Positions 53,510 to 62,275 of a DNA stretch of 64,000 nucleotides are shown in pieces (within the stretch, counting starts at the first letter, position 1; each line of letters starts with the position of its first letter). The notes under the pieces were generated by a model that saw only the letters and a list, made by a program, of their open reading frames with translations, had not been told where the DNA came from and ran no database searches. The position numbers and the translations under genes were made by a program. This DNA comes from Limisphaerales bacterium (lineage in GTDB: Bacteria > Verrucomicrobiota > Verrucomicrobiia > Limisphaerales > UBA1096). Location: the NCBI GenBank assembly GCA_004213515.1, contig SHAK01000003.1, positions 55,123 through 119,122 of the forward strand, in the 5' to 3' direction.

Positions 53510-54541
53510 TTACAATCCGTCTTTGACTTTTTCAGCAAGTTCTTTTCCAAGTTCCAGAGCTTTAGTCAGAATTCCTTTTACTTTGCTTTCGCTGAAAGAA
53601 GTGCCATCCCCAAAAGAGACTCCGGGCATGTGTATAGTATCATTTTGAATAACAGCATGCGCAGCAACCGGTGTTTGGCAGCCTCCTCCCATTGCACTAA
53701 GAAATGCACGCTCAGCTTCGGTGCATACTTGTGTGTTGAAATGGTTTAGTCGCTGACAAAGTCTAGCAATTCTTTCGTCGTTTTCACGAATTTCTATTCC
53801 GATAGCACCTTGTCCAACGCACGGAAGCATATCATCAGTTTCGATTATCGTTGCATTAATTCCATCCGGAACAGCATCGCCCTGAAGTTCGTTATTCTTA
53901 TTAATTTCGAAATTTAGTCGTCGCAGTCCTGCATGGGCTAGGATAATTGCATCGATTTGACAATTAATGGCAAGTTTTTCAAGTCTAGTGGGTACATTGC
54001 CTCGAATTTCAACAATATTCCATTGAGGTTTAAGTCGAAGTAATTGCGCTTTACGTCTTGGGCTACTGGTAGCGACAGTCAGTTTATCAGGGAAATCCTT
54101 GATCGCTAAACCAGAGGGGAAGCCTTTAAAGGAATGGTTGTTAGGTCCTTCATTCTCAATCTTTTTCAGCAAGTTTAGATTTTTGAGGTAATTTTGATCT
54201 CGATACGCAATGATTTCTCTTGGATCTTCCCTTTTAGTAACAGCGCCTAGCGTTAAACCAGATGGTAATTCTGTGGGAAGATCTTTTAAGCTGTGTACAG
54301 CCAAGTCAGCTTTTTGTTTAACTAGGGCAACTTCGAGTTCCTTTGTGAATAAGCCTTTGGGTAGTGACTGATTTGATTTAAGTCTCTGTGTTTGTAATTT
54401 ATCCCCGGTAGTCTTTATGATTTTGATTTCGAACTTAAGTTTCGGGAAGGCTTTTCGGCATTGGTCAAAAATTGTGTTTGCCTGTGCAAGGGCAAGGGCG
54501 CTTCCTCGCGTGGCAATCACAATGTTTTTTGGATCTAACAA
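53510..54541 (-). CDS. hemC: hydroxymethylbilane synthase (porphobilinogen deaminase)
   Basis: A 343-residue enzyme that joins four porphobilinogens to hydroxymethylbilane. IATRGSALALAQ is the N-terminal signature, HSLKDLPTELPSG the active-site loop with the catalytic Asp equivalent, SSPRRKAQLL the substrate-binding Arg pair, and GGGCQTPVAAHA carries the Cys that holds the dipyrromethane cofactor. It is downstream of hemA by 18 bases, on the same strand. Confidence 0.95.
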   Translation of the reverse strand: MLDPKNIVIATRGSALALAQANTIFDQCRKAFPKLKFEIKIIKTTGDKLQTQRLKSNQSLPKGLFTKELEVALVKQKADLAVHSLKDLPTELPSGLTLGAVTKREDPREIIAYRDQNYLKNLNLLKKIENEGPNNHSFKGFPSGLAIKDFPDKLTVATSSPRRKAQLLRLKPQWNIVEIRGNVPTRLEKLAINCQIDAIILAHAGLRRLNFEINKNNELQGDAVPDGINATIIETDDMLPCVGQGAIGIEIRENDERIARLCQRLNHFNTQVCTEAERAFLSAMGGGCQTPVAAHAVIQNDTIHMPGVSFGDGTSFSESKVKGILTKALELGKELAEKVKDGL

Positions 54542-54559
54542 AGTAGTTAAAGGTTTTAT

Positions 54560-55621
54560 TTAGGTAGCGGTTTGTTTTTGGCTCAGAATCACTGATGATT
54601 TTCCGAGATCAGGATTTAAGTCTTTTAAAATCTCATCTCGCTTTTTTATAATCAATTTTTCGCAATTAGTCACATCAGCTTTACGCTGATTTAGGTATTG
54701 GCTGGCTATTGTCTGTAAATCGTCGATATTGTAAACGTATACATTTTCAATCTGATTGCATGCAGGGTCTACATCTCGTGGTACAGCGATATCAATAATT
54801 AGCAATGGGCGATTGCCTCGCTGCTTTAACATTGCTTGAAGCTTATCTCTTTTAAGGATGTAATGATATGCAGAGGTACTGCTTATTATAATGTCGATTG
54901 CTTTAAACTCCTGCTCCCAAGTTTCGAAATGAATAGCTCTGCCTTGAAGCTCTTCGGCGAGTGATTTCGCTTTTTCATGAGATCGATTTGAGACAAGTAT
55001 GCTGCTTGCTCCTCGGCTTTTTAAGGCGCGAGCAGCTTTTTCGCTGGTATCTCCTGCGCCTATGACAAGAACCTGTTGTGATTTTAGTGAGTCAAAAATT
55101 GATTCTGCAAGCTCAACGGCAACTGAGCTAATGGAAATACTTCCTCGTTGGATCTGTGTCTTAGTACGAACCAGTTTTGCTACATTGAATGCCTTTTGGA
55201 ATATCCTGTTTAATATCGGGCCAGTAGCTTTCTTTTGAAGGGCAAGTTTATAACTTTGCTTTAATTGCCCTAAAATTTCTGTTTCTCCTAAGACCATCGA
55301 CTCTATACCACATGAGACTCGAAAAAGATGCGCGATGCTATGAGAATCGTAAAATGAGTAAAGCGCATCACCAGGTTTTTCGCTAATATCATGAAAATCA
55401 CATAGGAATTGAGAAAGTTTTTGTTTGATTGAGTCATTATTTTTTGAAGCGGCGTATATTTCAACACGATTACATGTGGAGAGAATCAATGCTTCTTCAG
55501 CAATCCCTTTCTCTTTTATTTGATCAAGCGCCTCAATAATTTGATTTTCAGAAAATGCAAACCTCTCCCGCAATTCGACAGGAGATGAATGATGACTTAA
55601 ACCTATTACAATGACCGGCAC
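54560..55621 (-). CDS. hemA: glutamyl-tRNA reductase
   Basis: A 353-residue enzyme that reduces glutamyl-tRNA to glutamate-1-semialdehyde, the first step of the C5 haem pathway. The N-terminal GLSHHSSPVELRERFAFSE is diagnostic, C50 in STCNRVEIYA is the catalytic thiol, and VLVIGAGDTSEKAARAL is the NADPH motif. At 353 residues it is shorter than the usual 410-430, with a reduced C-terminal dimerisation part. It starts 3 bases after the HemX/CcsA-like gene stops. Confidence 0.94.
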   Translation of the reverse strand: MPVIVIGLSHHSSPVELRERFAFSENQIIEALDQIKEKGIAEEALILSTCNRVEIYAASKNNDSIKQKLSQFLCDFHDISEKPGDALYSFYDSHSIAHLFRVSCGIESMVLGETEILGQLKQSYKLALQKKATGPILNRIFQKAFNVAKLVRTKTQIQRGSISISSVAVELAESIFDSLKSQQVLVIGAGDTSEKAARALKSRGASSILVSNRSHEKAKSLAEELQGRAIHFETWEQEFKAIDIIISSTSAYHYILKRDKLQAMLKQRGNRPLLIIDIAVPRDVDPACNQIENVYVYNIDDLQTIASQYLNQRKADVTNCEKLIIKKRDEILKDLNPDLGKSSVILSQKQTAT

Positions 55622-55624
55622 GAT

Positions 55625-56449
55625 TTATGATTTTGGATTGTGAATAGATGATAAAAGGTTTGTTCCCCAAAAAGTAAAAATAACAAAACCAAAAACGATA
55701 ATCGCCATCCATGCGTAACGCCTTCCACGTTGATCGAATTTCATATGAGTGATCAATAGCATTAAATAAAACCCCCAAACAAGAAGGGACCAAATTACTT
55801 TGGAGTCATTCCAAAAAGATGTTCCATCAGGGAGATCTAAGAATATTCCACCAATAGCAAGCCCTGTAGTTAGTAAAACTAATCCAGATACAAGTGTTCC
55901 TGTGATTAGTTTTTCCAGTCGCTGAATTGAAGGGAGCATTGTAAATAATGCACCAGCAAGATGAAGTTTTAGGTTTCGATCTTGTGTTAGAAACATGCTG
56001 CCTGTTATTGCGCTAAGGCCAAAAGATCCATAACCAAGCATAATCAGTGCGGCATGCAAGCTGGACCAGCCATTTATGAAATTAGGTTCATTGCCGTATT
56101 CAGGGTCCAGTCCTGGCATCATTGCAAATATACCAACGCAGAATAATAGTGGTGCAGTAAATACACCAATAAATCTAAGCCTTGGCCAAATTCCAAAGAC
56201 AAGGCTGCTAAGTGATATTGTCCAAAGGATAAAAGTTGTAGCCTCGTAAAGGTTATTGACTGGGCATTGCTGAAGTGAAAATCCTCGACTCGTTAATGCA
56301 ATTGTATGCAACACAAATGCGAGAGCAATAATTGCATATGATGTCCAGGTGTTATGATGAAAACCGCGACGCCAAATAAAAATAGAATATAGCAGGCCAA
56401 GGCCGTAAATAATTACGGCTGACAAAAACCATATGCGTTCGGGTAGCAA
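55625..56449 (-). CDS. HemX/CcsA-like membrane protein
   Basis: A 274-residue membrane protein with about eight helices, of the cytochrome c assembly family (CcsA, CcmC, HemX, YpjD). INGWSSLHAALIMLGYGSF carries a conserved His, and a segment SFWNDSKVIWSLLVWG corresponds to the Trp-rich region but lacks the full WWD motif of CcsA. HemX is known in Bacillus beside hemA, where it affects HemA level. The place before hemA and hemC supports a HemX-like role. The start is a TTG at 56449 and is uncertain. Confidence 0.75.
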   Translation of the reverse strand: MLPERIWFLSAVIIYGLGLLYSIFIWRRGFHHNTWTSYAIIALAFVLHTIALTSRGFSLQQCPVNNLYEATTFILWTISLSSLVFGIWPRLRFIGVFTAPLLFCVGIFAMMPGLDPEYGNEPNFINGWSSLHAALIMLGYGSFGLSAITGSMFLTQDRNLKLHLAGALFTMLPSIQRLEKLITGTLVSGLVLLTTGLAIGGIFLDLPDGTSFWNDSKVIWSLLVWGFYLMLLITHMKFDQRGRRYAWMAIIVFGFVIFTFWGTNLLSSIHNPKS

Positions 56450-56486
56450 AATTAGAAATGACTTACTTAAAACACTCGGCAGGCAT

Positions 56487-56514
56487 ATTATAATGACTAG
56501 GTCTATCGCTTCAA
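56487..56514 (-). promoter_or_regulatory. putative promoter of the hemX-hemA-hemC operon
   Basis: On the minus strand, TTGAAG (4 of 6 to TTGACA) at 56514-56509, a 16-base spacer, and a perfect TATAAT at 56492-56487. Transcription would start near 56480, about 30 bases before the start codon. It is the best-matched promoter I found in the window. Confidence 0.45.
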
Positions 56515-56596
56515 CTGAAAGTTGACCTTACAGTTTAGATGGAAAATTTGGTTTTGTATGTTAAATGAGTGTTAATTTACTTATTATTTTCTTTTT

Positions 56597-57385
56597 ATGA
56601 ACCAAGTAGCTCTTATTACAGGGGCCTCCCGAGGGATCGGCCGTGGGGTTGCCCTCGATTTAGCTGCAGCCGGCTGGAATCTAGTTGTTAATTATGCAAA
56701 TAATAAAACTGCAGCCGATGACACAGCCGAGTGTTCGATTGAACATGCCAGGTCAGCGGGGCATGAAATTTGCGCTAAGACATGTCAGGGAGATGTTGGT
56801 CAGTCCAAAGACCGTGATCGACTAGTTTCTTTTGTTCGCAATCAGTTTGGCAGGCTTGATTTATTAGTTAATAATGCAGGCATTACATCTATTGGTCGAT
56901 CAGACCTGCTTGAAGCTTCTGAAGAAAATTGGGATGCATTGATGGCAATTAATTTAAAGGGACCTTTTTTTCTAAGTCAACTAGTTGGCAATTGGATGAT
57001 AGAACAGAATAAGTTGGATAGTTCATTGCGTGGAAAAATTATTAATATTTCATCGATTAGCTCCGATGCTGTGTCGATCAATAGGGGTGATTACTGTATT
57101 GCAAAAGCTGGCTTGAGGATGGTAACAAAATTATTTGCTGCTCGATTAGCAGATGCTGGCATCAATGTATATGAGGTGCGGCCTGGCATAATTGCTTCTG
57201 ATATGACAGAGCCAGTAAAGAACAAGTACGATAAAATGATTAATGAGGGTCTAACACCTATCCGGCGGTGGGGTCAGCCTGGCGATGTTGGGAAGGCAGT
57301 GGTTGCTTTAGCTCAAGACTATTTTCCATTTACTACTGGTGATGTGTTTAATGTAGATGGAGGTTTCACTGTGCGACGAATTTGA
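56597..57385 (+). CDS. SDR family oxidoreductase
   Basis: A 262-residue short-chain dehydrogenase. The cofactor motif is TGASRGIGRG (8-17), the central strand NNAG, and the catalytic set S...YCIAK. The C-terminal TTGDVFNVDGGFTVRRI is typical of FabG-like enzymes. It is the first gene of a four-gene cluster with GH88, an old yellow enzyme and an EgtD-like methyltransferase. In uronate catabolism an SDR commonly reduces the 4-deoxy-5-ketouronate released by GH88. That substrate is an inference. Confidence 0.88.
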   Translation: MNQVALITGASRGIGRGVALDLAAAGWNLVVNYANNKTAADDTAECSIEHARSAGHEICAKTCQGDVGQSKDRDRLVSFVRNQFGRLDLLVNNAGITSIGRSDLLEASEENWDALMAINLKGPFFLSQLVGNWMIEQNKLDSSLRGKIINISSISSDAVSINRGDYCIAKAGLRMVTKLFAARLADAGINVYEVRPGIIASDMTEPVKNKYDKMINEGLTPIRRWGQPGDVGKAVVALAQDYFPFTTGDVFNVDGGFTVRRI

Positions 57386-57386
57386 T

Positions 57387-58766
57387 ATGGCGATAAAAAT
57401 AAACCGTAATCTAACAGCGAAGAAACTTCTCCCTAAAGTGGAGCAATTTTTTCATTTATCAGGTCAGAAAATTTTATCAATCGAAAAAGAGTGGCGTGCT
57501 TCTAAAGGCACACCTGTTTTTACTGAGAAGGGAAAATATACGACCAGAGGCTGGACTGAATGGACGCAGGGGTTTCAGTTTGGATCTGCTATATTGCAAT
57601 TTGATGCAACGGGAGATCAAAAGTATTTGGATATCGGATACAAGGGTACCTTAAAGCATATGGCTTCGCATGTTTCGCATGTTGGAGTGCATGATCATGG
57701 ATTTAACAATATTTCGACTTACGGAAATTTGCGGCGAATCATGCGAGAAGGTAAGATTCCATTTAATTCTCGTGAAATAGATTTTTACGAATTGGCTCTT
57801 AAAGTTTCAGGAGCAGTGCAGGCTGCTCGTTGGACTTCAATACCAGCTGGTGGTTTTATATATTCATTTAATGGTCCGCACTCTTTATTTGTAGACACAA
57901 TACGGTCCTTACGTGTATTGGCGGTCAGTCACCAACTAGGGCATTCTCTGATGGGAGAAAAAGATAAAAAAATATCACTACTTGAACGTTTGGTGCAGCA
58001 CGCTAAGGCAACTGCAGATCATTGCATCTATTATGGAAAGGGTCGGGATCATTATGATATTTGTGGTCGTACTGCTCATGAAAGTATATTTAATCTAAAC
58101 GACGGTAGTTACCGTTGTCCAAATTCGCAACAGGGTTATTCACCTTTTAGTACATGGACGCGTGGCCTTGCGTGGGCTATCTGTGGTTTTGCTGAAGAGC
58201 TTGAGTTTTTTATGGCACTTAAAGATAAGGAACTGAAGCCTTTCGGTGGACGAAAAAAACTTAATAATATGATGCTTAAGGCAGCAAGAGCAACTGCTGA
58301 TTATTATATTGAAAATAGTTGTGTTGACGGGGTTCCCGTCTGGGACACAGGAGCTGCAAATATACATTATTTAGGTGATTATCTTTCTAAACGGTCAAAC
58401 CCATATAACAATTATGAACCAGTAGACTCATCATCAGCAACTATAGCTGCCCAGGGGTTAATTCGTTTAGGTAATTATCTTATTAATTCTGGAAAAAAAG
58501 CCTCCGGATCAAAATATCGTCAAGCGGGATTGACAGTTGCCGAAACTTTACTTGATGAGCCATATCTCTCGACAAGCTCTAAACATCAAGGATTGGTACT
58601 ACATTCAATTTATCATCGTCCAAACGGTTGGGACTATGTGCCAAGAGGTAAAAAGATTCCATGTGGAGAAAGCTCAATGTGGGGTGACTATCATGCTCGA
58701 GAATTAGCTTTGATGTTATTGCGTGAAGCTCGAGGTGAAAGTTATATGACTTTTTTTGATTACTGA
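57387..58766 (+). CDS. GH88-like unsaturated glucuronyl hydrolase
   Basis: A 459-residue (alpha/alpha)6-barrel hydrolase. SHVGVHDHGF carries the first conserved Asp, WTRGLAWAICGF is the GH88 signature, and PVDSSSATIAAQGLIRLG the C-terminal one. GH88 removes unsaturated uronate from oligosaccharides made by polysaccharide lyases; ulvan, heparin-like and gellan chains are known examples. GH105 relatives are a possible alternative. ATG 57387 lies 1 base after the SDR stop; an in-frame upstream start overlaps that gene. No signal peptide is seen, so it acts in the cytoplasm. Confidence 0.82.
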   Translation: MAIKINRNLTAKKLLPKVEQFFHLSGQKILSIEKEWRASKGTPVFTEKGKYTTRGWTEWTQGFQFGSAILQFDATGDQKYLDIGYKGTLKHMASHVSHVGVHDHGFNNISTYGNLRRIMREGKIPFNSREIDFYELALKVSGAVQAARWTSIPAGGFIYSFNGPHSLFVDTIRSLRVLAVSHQLGHSLMGEKDKKISLLERLVQHAKATADHCIYYGKGRDHYDICGRTAHESIFNLNDGSYRCPNSQQGYSPFSTWTRGLAWAICGFAEELEFFMALKDKELKPFGGRKKLNNMMLKAARATADYYIENSCVDGVPVWDTGAANIHYLGDYLSKRSNPYNNYEPVDSSSATIAAQGLIRLGNYLINSGKKASGSKYRQAGLTVAETLLDEPYLSTSSKHQGLVLHSIYHRPNGWDYVPRGKKIPCGESSMWGDYHARELALMLLREARGESYMTFFDY

Positions 58767-58794
58767 TTTTATTGTGTCTGGAATATTAAATTTA

Positions 58795-60255
58795 ATGCGA
58801 ATACCCAAGCTTAAGACGCCTGAAGCGTTTCGAAAAAATACAGCTTCGTTGGGTATTGATTTGCCATGTGATGATCACGTTTTGCCTGCGGCAGAATCAC
58901 CTTTGTCTACGCCCTTAGATATAATTAAGCTTAATGGTAAGACTGCGGGAAACCGAATTGCAATTCATCCTATGGAAGGCTGGGATGGAACAAAAACCGG
59001 CGGAGTTACAAAGGAAATGAAACGTAGATGGCAACGATTTGGGATGAGTGGGGCCAAATTAATTCTTGGGGGTGAGGCAATGGCAGTTCGACATGATGGA
59101 AGAGCTAATCCAAATCAGTTAATTATTTCAAATGAAAATAAGTCAGAAATTGCAGGATTACTGGAATTGTTGTTAGATTCTCATCAAGAAAAATATGATA
59201 CTACAGAAGATTTAGTAGTTGGTTTTCAGCTCACACATTCTGGTCGGTTTTGTCGTCCTAACGAACATTCTCAATTTGAGCCACGTGTAGCTTACAGACA
59301 TCCAATTTTAGATTCAAAATTCAAGGTTACCAGTGATAAGCAATTATGGACAGATGATGAAATTGATGAATTAATCCAATGTTATATTCGTGCTGCAAGG
59401 ATTGCTGCTGATATTGGTGCGGACTTTGTAGATATTAAGCATTGTCATGGTTATCTTTTACACGAATTTCTTGGAGCTCATACACGCCCTGGTCGGTATG
59501 GAGGATCATTTGAGAATCGCACTAGAATTCTTAGTCAAATCATAAATGGTATTCGTTCTGATCGAAATCAAATTGATATTATTGTGCGGTTGAGTGCCTT
59601 TGATTTAGTTCCATTTAGATCTGATCCTGAAAAATCTAGTTCAGGAAAACTTGGCCCAGGTATTCCTGAGAATTTCTCTCATTGCCTGCCATATAACTAT
59701 GGCTTTGGTGTTAATCCTGACAACCCACTTGAATATGATTTGAATGAACCTCAAAAGTTTATCAAGCTTTGTAGTGAGCTAGGTGTAAAGCTGGTTAGCC
59801 TCAGTGCTGGCTCACCATATTATAATCCGCATATTCAACGTCCTGCTATTTATCCGCCCTCGGACGGTTATCAGCCGGCGTATGATCCGCTTATTGATGT
59901 TGAACGTCAGATTCAAGTCGTTCGAAAAATTCGTGATACAGCTCCATCAAATATTGCTATTGCAGGCTGTGCTTACAGCTATCTTCAAGAGTTTTTACCA
60001 CATGTGACGCAGTATTTGGTTCGCGAAGGCTGGGTTGATGTTGTTGGATTAGGGCGAATGGTTCTCAGCTATCCTGATTTGCTGTTAGATGCCATAGCAC
60101 AGGGGCAATTAAATTCTAAGAAAATTTGTCGGACCTTTAGTGATTGCACAACAGGCCCGCGTAATGGGCTTATTAGTGGTTGCTATCCGCTTGATAGCTA
60201 TTACAAGGATCGACAGGATTACGACGTTTTAAAGCGAATAAAAAAACAGATCTGA
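58795..60255 (+). CDS. old yellow enzyme family NADH:flavin oxidoreductase
   Basis: A 486-residue FMN-dependent TIM-barrel oxidoreductase. IAIHPMEGWDG is the first strand, QLTHSGRF a conserved FMN-binding segment, and DFVDIKHCHGYLLHEFL carries the His pair that holds the substrate. GRYGGSFENRTR and GLGRMVLSYPDL complete the fold. OYE proteins reduce enones. ATG 58795 was chosen over an upstream TTG inside the GH88 gene. It sits between GH88 and an EgtD-like gene; its substrate may be an unsaturated sugar derivative, but this is inferred only from context. Confidence 0.87.
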   Translation: MRIPKLKTPEAFRKNTASLGIDLPCDDHVLPAAESPLSTPLDIIKLNGKTAGNRIAIHPMEGWDGTKTGGVTKEMKRRWQRFGMSGAKLILGGEAMAVRHDGRANPNQLIISNENKSEIAGLLELLLDSHQEKYDTTEDLVVGFQLTHSGRFCRPNEHSQFEPRVAYRHPILDSKFKVTSDKQLWTDDEIDELIQCYIRAARIAADIGADFVDIKHCHGYLLHEFLGAHTRPGRYGGSFENRTRILSQIINGIRSDRNQIDIIVRLSAFDLVPFRSDPEKSSSGKLGPGIPENFSHCLPYNYGFGVNPDNPLEYDLNEPQKFIKLCSELGVKLVSLSAGSPYYNPHIQRPAIYPPSDGYQPAYDPLIDVERQIQVVRKIRDTAPSNIAIAGCAYSYLQEFLPHVTQYLVREGWVDVVGLGRMVLSYPDLLLDAIAQGQLNSKKICRTFSDCTTGPRNGLISGCYPLDSYYKDRQDYDVLKRIKKQI

Positions 60256-60264
60256 ATTTTTATA

Positions 60265-61257
60265 GTGAGATATACCCATTCAAATTCAGCTAACGTTACT
60301 ATACATCCAAGTCAATTTCCTGATGTTATTCAGCGCCAACTGATTGCAGCACTTAGAAGAGGAGATGTGCCTCCTAAATTTTTATATGATAGCGTTTATC
60401 AAACACAAAAATGGCTTAATGTTCATCAAATCCATTCACCTTCACAAATAGATCAGGAGGTAAATAGTGTATATGATTCTGTTTTTGATTTTGGATTTAA
60501 CCAAGTCCATGAAATGGAGTCAGCATTAATTGGATTAGGATGTGGAGGAGGCAAAAAGGATGCGATATGTTTGTCAAAGTTGAAAATTGGAAGTGGCCTT
60601 TTACATTATGTTCCTTGTGATGTTAGCCAAGCAATGACTTTAATCGCGCGGGAAGAAGTTGGGAAGAATTTAGATTTTAACAAAATTTATCCATTAGTAT
60701 GTGATCTTTCTGAATCCGATAATTTAGAGGAGTTTTTTGATATATTATTACCTTTTAATCACAAACGAATTTTTACTTTTTTCGGTATGATTCCCAATTT
60801 AGAGCCAAATCTTATATTACCAAAGCTCTTTAAAATGGTTAGAAAGGATGATGATCTTTTCATTAGTGCTAACCTTGTTCCGGGTGAAAACTATCAGCGT
60901 GGTATAGAAAATATTTTACCTCAATACGACAATCAGGAGACACGTGATTGGCTTCTTTCTTTTTTAATTGGCATTGGGGTTGCTGTAGATGATGGGGATT
61001 TAAATTTTTGCATTGAGCCTGAAGGTGAGCTGCTTCGTATTGTTGCTTATTTTCGCTTTAGTCGTTCGCAGGTGATTCGAATCAATAATGAAACTATCAC
61101 ATTTGAATCTGAACAGCCGCTTAGAATTTTTTATTCCTATAGGCATACCGTAAATACTTTGAATAAATGCTTACTTGAGCACGATTTAAAAATAATCTTT
61201 AGTAAGATTTCTAAATCTGGTGAAGAGGGTGTTTTTAAAGTTAAACGTTCAGTTTAA
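60265..61257 (+). CDS. EgtD-like histidine-specific methyltransferase family protein
   Basis: A 330-residue SAM-dependent methyltransferase of the EgtD/DUF2260 type. RRGDVPPKFLYDS (31-43) is close to the PKWFYD segment of EgtD, and LIGLGCGGGKKDA (88-100) is the SAM-binding motif I. The EYYPTR region that forms part of the histidine pocket in EgtD is not recognisable, so a different substrate is likely. The start is GTG 60265, 9 bases after the OYE stop, so it is the last gene of that cluster. No egtB is nearby. Confidence 0.7.
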   Translation: MRYTHSNSANVTIHPSQFPDVIQRQLIAALRRGDVPPKFLYDSVYQTQKWLNVHQIHSPSQIDQEVNSVYDSVFDFGFNQVHEMESALIGLGCGGGKKDAICLSKLKIGSGLLHYVPCDVSQAMTLIAREEVGKNLDFNKIYPLVCDLSESDNLEEFFDILLPFNHKRIFTFFGMIPNLEPNLILPKLFKMVRKDDDLFISANLVPGENYQRGIENILPQYDNQETRDWLLSFLIGIGVAVDDGDLNFCIEPEGELLRIVAYFRFSRSQVIRINNETITFESEQPLRIFYSYRHTVNTLNKCLLEHDLKIIFSKISKSGEEGVFKVKRSV

Positions 61258-61263
61258 TTTTTT

Positions 61264-62253
61264 TTAAGGAACCGGAAGCTCGTCGAGTATTTTCTGAATG
61301 ATTACTTCTGAAGATTTTTCTTCTGCTTCTGCTTCGAAAGTGACTGAGATTCTGTGTCGAAGAACATCATGTGCTACACTTTTTACATCTTGTGGTGTTA
61401 CAAAACCTCGTCCACGTAAAAATGCATGAGATTTAGCACATAATGTAAGTGCTATTGTTGCACGAGGGGAGGCTCCAAGTTGTATGAAATCTGATATGTT
61501 GATTTGATATTTTTCAGGTTGTCTAGTGCAGCAAATCATATCTATTATATAGTCTTTTACCTTATCATCGATATAAATATTATTAATAATCTCTCTCGCT
61601 TTTTTAATGTCGTCCATTGAGATTACTTGTTGTGTTTCGGGTGTGGCATTTGTGGAACTCATAAGATCAAGAATGTGTCGTTCTTCAGCGCGTTCTGGAT
61701 GACTTATTTTGACTTTAAGCATGAAACGGTCAACTTGTGCTTCTGGTAGAGGATAAGTGCCTTCTTGATCAATTGGATTTTGAGTGGCTAATACCAAAAA
61801 CGGTTCTGGTAGTTTGTAGGTTTGATCGCCAATGGTAACTTGTCTTTCCTGCATAGCTTCTAGAAGAGCGCTTTGTACTTTAGCTGGAGCACGATTTATT
61901 TCATCAGCTAATACTAGATTTGCGAATACGGGCCCTTGCTTCGTAGTGAAGTCACCTGACTGAGGGTTATATATTTGTGTGCCCACTACATCAGCAGGTA
62001 GCATATCGGGTGTGAATTGAAGTCTGGAAAAATTTGCATCCATGCATTGAGCTAATGACTTTATTGATAGTGTCTTGGCCAAACCGGGAACACCTTCAAG
62101 GAGAACATGCCCATTGGCTAGTAGGCCAATAATAAGTCGTTCAACGAGTGTTTTTTGTCCGATTACGACTTTGCTCATCTCCCCTAAAAGTGGCTGAACG
62201 AAGGCGCTTGAGTGTCTTACTTCTTCATTAATGGCTGTAATTCCTGCATTCAT
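61264..62253 (-). CDS. MoxR family AAA ATPase
   Basis: A 329-residue AAA+ ATPase. Walker A is GVPGLAKT at 54-61, Walker B LVLADE with D117 and E118, and sensor-like NPIDQEGTYPLPEAQVDRF follows. MoxR proteins act as chaperones with VWA-type proteins, usually beside DUF58 and Bat genes. Here the matching DUF58 and VWA genes are at 22839 and 23723. It follows ribF by 22 bases and so probably belongs to the nrnA-truB-ribF transcript. Confidence 0.92.
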   Translation of the reverse strand: MNAGITAINEEVRHSSAFVQPLLGEMSKVVIGQKTLVERLIIGLLANGHVLLEGVPGLAKTLSIKSLAQCMDANFSRLQFTPDMLPADVVGTQIYNPQSGDFTTKQGPVFANLVLADEINRAPAKVQSALLEAMQERQVTIGDQTYKLPEPFLVLATQNPIDQEGTYPLPEAQVDRFMLKVKISHPERAEERHILDLMSSTNATPETQQVISMDDIKKAREIINNIYIDDKVKDYIIDMICCTRQPEKYQINISDFIQLGASPRATIALTLCAKSHAFLRGRGFVTPQDVKSVAHDVLRHRISVTFEAEAEEKSSEVIIQKILDELPVP

Positions 62254-62275
62254 AGATTCAGATTATTCAACTGTT

